Positions 60,236-64,000 of a stretch of 64,000 nt of DNA are shown here, piece by piece; positions within the stretch are counted from its first letter, which is position 1, and each line of letters opens with the position of its first letter. The DNA comes from Eunapius fragilis (Eukaryota > Porifera > Demospongiae > Spongillida > Spongillidae). Location of the stretch: contig OY811971.1 of the NCBI GenBank assembly GCA_963681505.1, forward strand, positions 23,079,462 through 23,143,461. The letters are read 5' to 3'. The notes under the pieces are model-generated. The model made no database searches and had not been told where the DNA came from. It saw nothing but the letters and a program-made list of their open reading frames with translations. Position numbers and translations under genes: made by a program.

Positions 60236-60660
60236 AGCTTGTATCACCACATTCATCTCCCCAGTCTACTGGACTTCTTGGTAGGATCAGCCCCACCTTC
60301 CCTGTTATGGCCACTTTTTCACCATCTTCCTCCACCATTTCCACATCTGCAGGTCCACCTTCCCTCCCCCTGTTGTTGGATTTCCCTGCTCGTGGTGCCT
60401 CCATCAACATCATTCAGAAGATAGGTACCAACTACTACAACTTTGGTACACTCCTCCTAAATGATAACACTGGGGAAGTGGTGAAAGCAATTAGACAAGA
60501 ATACTTAGCAAATGCTGAAAACATCACCTACCAAATATGTGCGAAGTGGATTGATGGGAAAAGCACTGTTCCAGTTACATGGAGTTCACTGGTGCAGGTT
60601 CTCAGAAGTTGCCAACTCCGTGTATTAGCAGACCAGATAGAAGCTGTAACAGCTAGTTGA
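60236..60660 (+). CDS. Terminal exon with Death domain (partial gene)
   Basis: The open frame ends at TAG 60660. Its last about 100 residues read ARGASINIIQKIGTNYYNFG, TLLLNDNTGEVVKAI, ENITYQICAKWIDGKSTVPV and TWSSLVQVLRSCQLRVLADQ, then IEA. The pattern (LGxxLLxD..G..V..I, ILxxWLxG.G..PVTW..L...L....L..LA..IE) is a C-terminal Death-fold domain that I know as very common in sponge signalling proteins. Death domains bind other Death-fold proteins in immune and cell-death complexes. The frame is open upstream through the CT array, so the exon start is uncertain; AG sites at about 60230, 60268 and 60291 are candidates. No upstream exon was identified, so the rest of the protein is unknown. Confidence 0.65.
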
Positions 60661-61966
60661 CATTGTGGAAGGTTAGTCAATTTGTTAAGGTATTCAAACC
60701 TGCATAAGTATATTTATCATGCCAAGCCTAATTAAAGCAGGTGCAAGGTGTTGTTTTATTAACTGCTCAACTAAGTGTATTGATTAATTAAAATTGTGTG
60801 CAAAGTTATATTCATGGGCAGGTATACACTGTACCTAAGGTGCCATAGAAGTCACATTTTTCTATCAGCATTGATTTTTGATTGAGGACCTGAACTGTCA
60901 CATCATCACAGTCAGTCATTTAAATAATAATTCCATTGGACATTGGCATAAAATGAGTGATCAGCTGAAATGACCCACCTTGGCAATAGACCTTCCCAAC
61001 AAGTTCAATGGTCAACTGTAATTAATAGATGTACATGTCATATTAGTTTCATGCTAGAAATTCATGTATGTGTACTATGGGAGTGAAGGGTAATTACATG
61101 TTGTGTAGTACCCAAGTTTGGTGCTATGCTTTAGATTTTAGTGCAATTACTCATATTTGTATGACCTAATATGAATGTTAGTTTGGCTCAAAACTTGAAT
61201 GCTTTACATAGTACAATAAGCTATTTCTGGGGTTTAACAGCAAGATGCATGGCATTTAAAAAATCTGATTTACATTTACCCTTTCCATTCAGGGACATCA
61301 AGAACAAGCTGATTCAATATTAATATGAAGGAATAAAATGCATAGCTGCTAGCTTAGATACGTTTGCTGTATAGTAAGACATAACTATGTGAGATATTTG
61401 AGTAGTTTTGCTATTAATTGACAAAGAAAGTTATCATGAACATGAGATATTTTTAGATGGACGTTGCATGGGTTAGGTACGATGTGGGAATATTAATTGA
61501 TTGGCTACGTATTTGAAGACGTGATTAGCTTACAAGAATCAGCCATCATATTTGATCATCAATGGCATAAGTGCAGAGAGGAGGCAGGTGGTATGCAGGC
61601 CAAGAAGACATGTAGTTATGCAAGATATTTCCTTCCTAACTCTGACCTAAGCTCAGATAGCGTGCCTGCAGCAGCTTCCTCTCTGAACATAGGTTAGCTG
61701 GAATAAGATGAGGTTTAGGAAGGTCCGAAAGATTATTTAAAATATTGTCTCCATCACGGGTGTTAAGTAGGATCCATTGGATTGCATGAAAAAGAAGTCC
61801 TATGCCAAAGTTTTTGAAATTGCCTATCAACGTTGTTAACGATTTGTAACTTATGGAATTCATGGTGACGAATTTGTTGTCTGGAATAAGGTACGTTGTG
61901 TTGGTTCAAAAGCTTATTTTAATTGGCTATTCAAACGATTGTGAATAGTAGTACTGCAACATGATT
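60661..61966. other. Spacer with third copy of the 52.5 kb repeat
   Basis: 61262-61493 repeats part of the 52538-53172 segment. A plus frame follows at 61497-61697 (DVISLQESAIIFDHQWHKCR) that ends at a possible donor (ACATAG|GTTAGC); it is not recognised. Confidence 0.4.
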
Positions 61967-62166
61967 NNNNNNNNNNNNNNNNNNNNNNNNNNNNNNNNNN
62001 NNNNNNNNNNNNNNNNNNNNNNNNNNNNNNNNNNNNNNNNNNNNNNNNNNNNNNNNNNNNNNNNNNNNNNNNNNNNNNNNNNNNNNNNNNNNNNNNNNNN
62101 NNNNNNNNNNNNNNNNNNNNNNNNNNNNNNNNNNNNNNNNNNNNNNNNNNNNNNNNNNNNNNNNNN
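61967..62166. other. Assembly gap, 200 N
   Basis: Exactly 200 unknown bases; the size is probably a convention rather than measured. Frames crossing it are meaningless. Confidence 0.99.
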
Positions 62167-62269
62167 CCTTTGCCAGCATACTTACATGATAATCGAGTTA
62201 TATCAATTTTTGGATTAAAAAAAAAACCTGTACACATGTTCGTGTATACGAAAAGTAGTTAATGTTGCC

Positions 62270-62400
62270 AGCCCGTCTAATCTATGATTTCATAAGCTTC
62301 CACGCTTCGCGCGGGAGGGGGCACATCCCCCTCCCGCACCCACCCCCTGTAGTGACCCCCCCCCCCCCCCCCCTTCGAAAATTCCTGCATCCGCCCCTGC
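62270..62400. mobile_element. Probable repeat end with C-tract
   Basis: CGCGGGAGGGGGCACATCCC, a C-tract at 62356-62374 and TTCCTGCATCCGCCCCTGC. The last is the inverse of GGGGCGGATCCAGGATTTC at 53385, so both may be ends of one MITE family. Confidence 0.45.
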
Positions 62401-63085
62401 ACTCGCACGTGTGTGTTACATACTGTTGCTTCTGGTTGCGAAGCTCCATCATTAAATGGCCATAGGTTCCAATGTAAGATCAAAGTGGGACAAATTTGCG
62501 ATCATGCAATATCTACTCCCACAATGTGCGTGTAATGGCTACAGTATAAGCTCATGAAAATTCCACGGCGTATCACTACAGTTTGTTAATGACTCAAAGC
62601 CGTGAGCCAAACATTTCTCTAGCTATAGCTTTCAGACAATCTTATTTGAAGTGCCTAACTATTGCTATTCCTACACCTGTATTCCCCCCCCCCCCCCCCC
62701 CTCCCAGCCAATAGACATGTCGTATTATACCCCCCTCCCCCCCCCCCCCCCCCCCCCCCCCCCACCTCCACCTTCCTTCTTACACGTAAGATAACTGAAA
62801 TACTTCTACCAGTTCACAACAGAACGTATTCTTAAAAATCACGCATAATTCCTGGCCGGTAACACTGACAGTGTATATAAGTACATGTGTTCGGCACCTG
62901 TGGCTACATAAAGAGGGTGCCTAGAAAAAATTCTTGTCACGTACTGTCAAGTCTTAACGTGTTCTTGTAAGATCTTGTCAAGATTTTGCGCATCTTGCCA
63001 AGACTTTATTAATCCTGCCAAGGTTACGTGTGTATGAATTTGATGTACGTACATGTACGCGTCATTTTAAAGGCCTGCATAAAGC
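62401..63085. other. Spacer with long C-tracts
   Basis: C-runs lie at 62685-62701 and about 62739-62763. At 62935-63025 the motif CTTGTCAAGA/CTTGCCAAGA recurs at short intervals. No gene was recognised. Confidence 0.5.
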
Positions 63086-63320
63086 ATGCCGACTTGTTGT
63101 CGAATAAATATGGGTAAAAGTTCCGTATTAGTTTACTGATGGTTTACAGAACTTCTACCTCTAAATCTATTCATTTCAGTTGCATGCAACAAGTCGGCTG
63201 GAGTCTCCCCGTGATAACCGGCCTGGCCGGCTGCCGACTTGTTGCATGCAACTCGAATAAATATGGCTAAAAGTTCACTAAACCATGCATCAGAATTATG
63301 ACAAGTCGGCAGGAAATCGC
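63086..63320. repeat. Repeats built on GCCGACTTGTTG
   Basis: TTGCATGCAACAAGTCGGC at 63180 pairs with GCCGACTTGTTGCATGCAA at 63232-63250 as a hairpin. GCCGACTTGTTG..AATAAATATGG.TAAAAGTTC occurs at 63088 and 63232 as direct copies, and ACAAGTCGGCAGG again at 63301. Confidence 0.7.
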
Positions 63321-63688
63321 CGCATGCATATTGCATGTATGCCGGCGCGGCCTTGAGGCGTGCATGAGGGCGGGGCAATTTAATCACTCACCTCTGTACA
63401 GTTATTCCATGTTCCCTCCATGAAATTCATGCGTGACGTCAAAGGCAAAAGGTCCATTGATTGTGCAGTAACCTGCATTCGGAGATTTTACTTGTGTTAA
63501 ATCAGCAGGATGATGATCGACATGCAATTAACCATCCAAAAACTGAAACGTCACACATAGTCATGCACATGATGAAGAATACACAGAAACCTTCTAGAAT
63601 CTAGTTATGATCAAACTTATTGGGCTGTCTGATGACATACAATTCGTTGCTATGACCTTTAACTAATACAGCCTTTGATACTATTTGA

Positions 63689-63979
63689 TCATACTAATGA
63701 ACTCGCTGCACAGTCTCTAACTTTTACAATAAGATTTAGCTTGGTTAAAAGATCTATTTCTTTGTATAGTTGTAGATTGTCTCTGCAACAAGGACCTGCA
63801 TCTTTATACCATGAGTTGCTGTGCAAAGCAAATGGCTTTAACACTGCTTTGGGTGATGTTGAAGAGAGGACAAAAAATTGGATGCAACCAAACTGAAGTT
63901 TGTTGTCACCTGTACTGTATGCACAAACAGAACTGTTCCGCTTTCCCTTAGCTGATTTCTTTGCTGAACAATAGATCAT
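63689..63979 (-). other. Open frame, possible transposon-derived coding fragment
   Basis: The 96-codon minus frame reads KLQFGCIQFFVLSSTSPKAV, then SWYKDAGPCCRDNLQLYKEI and DLLTKLNLIV. Composition and the AGPxCR..L..Y...DLL pattern look like the C-terminal part of a protein of the multi-copy transposon-like kind, but I cannot name the family. Confidence 0.3.
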
Positions 63980-64000
63980 GCCATCCTTCAGGAACTTAGA

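Noticed and set aside
61914-62237. Open frames across the gap
   Set aside because: They consist of N-derived unknown residues.

Overview
This is eukaryotic genomic DNA with spliced genes, long introns, minisatellites, many palindromic MITE-like repeats and a 200-base assembly gap. The gene content points to an early-branching metazoan and best fits a demosponge such as Amphimedon. The pointers are a secreted parallel beta-helix protein with a multi-pass membrane tail, Death-fold/kinase fusions, Death-domain terminal exons, and degenerate copies of gene families I associate with sponges and cnidarians. The species call is inference from memory of families, not from a search.

Layout. 0-1.6 kb: a broken copy of an expanded sponge/cnidarian family (minus). 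2.6-6.4 kb: a large pmp-like beta-helix plus multi-TM gene (minus), complete apart from one frameshift, with a decayed inverted copy at 7.3-7.8 kb and a second decayed copy including its upstream region at 32.7-33.5 kb. 8.4-8.9 kb: two palindromic MITEs. 9.2-14.1 kb: a dispersed module repeated several times beside CT-rich arrays. 14.2-19.8 kb: a 5.6 kb array of a 25-bp minisatellite with higher-order structure. 20.3-21.2 kb: a broken Ty3/gypsy integrase and a candidate LTR. 21.2-24.1 kb: four inverted-repeat modules filled with CA-rich DNA. 24.1-28.3 kb: foldback elements and a decayed Ulp1-like protease. 27.0-31.8 kb: a decayed thiaminase I-like gene split by a 3.6 kb intron.

35.2-47.6 kb (plus): the best gene of the window. 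I assembled 14 exons with fully consistent splice phases into a 481-residue protein: CARD-like domain, protein kinase, Death domain. Its kinase has HGD in place of HRD, as in IRAK1 and Pelle, so it looks like a Death-fold signalling kinase of innate immune type. A decayed transposon-like gene lies in its second intron. Tail-to-tail with it at 48.4-48.8 kb are two exons of an SLC41/MgtE-type magnesium transporter (minus). 48.8-61.5 kb is dominated by CT/GA minisatellites, TG microsatellites, a duplicated 0.4 kb block and MITEs, with a Death-domain terminal exon at about 60.24-60.66 kb directly after a CT array. 62.0-64.0 kb holds the gap, C-tracts and short repeats.

The minisatellites of most of the window share one 15-bp G-rich core, so they look like one family that expanded with different spacers.
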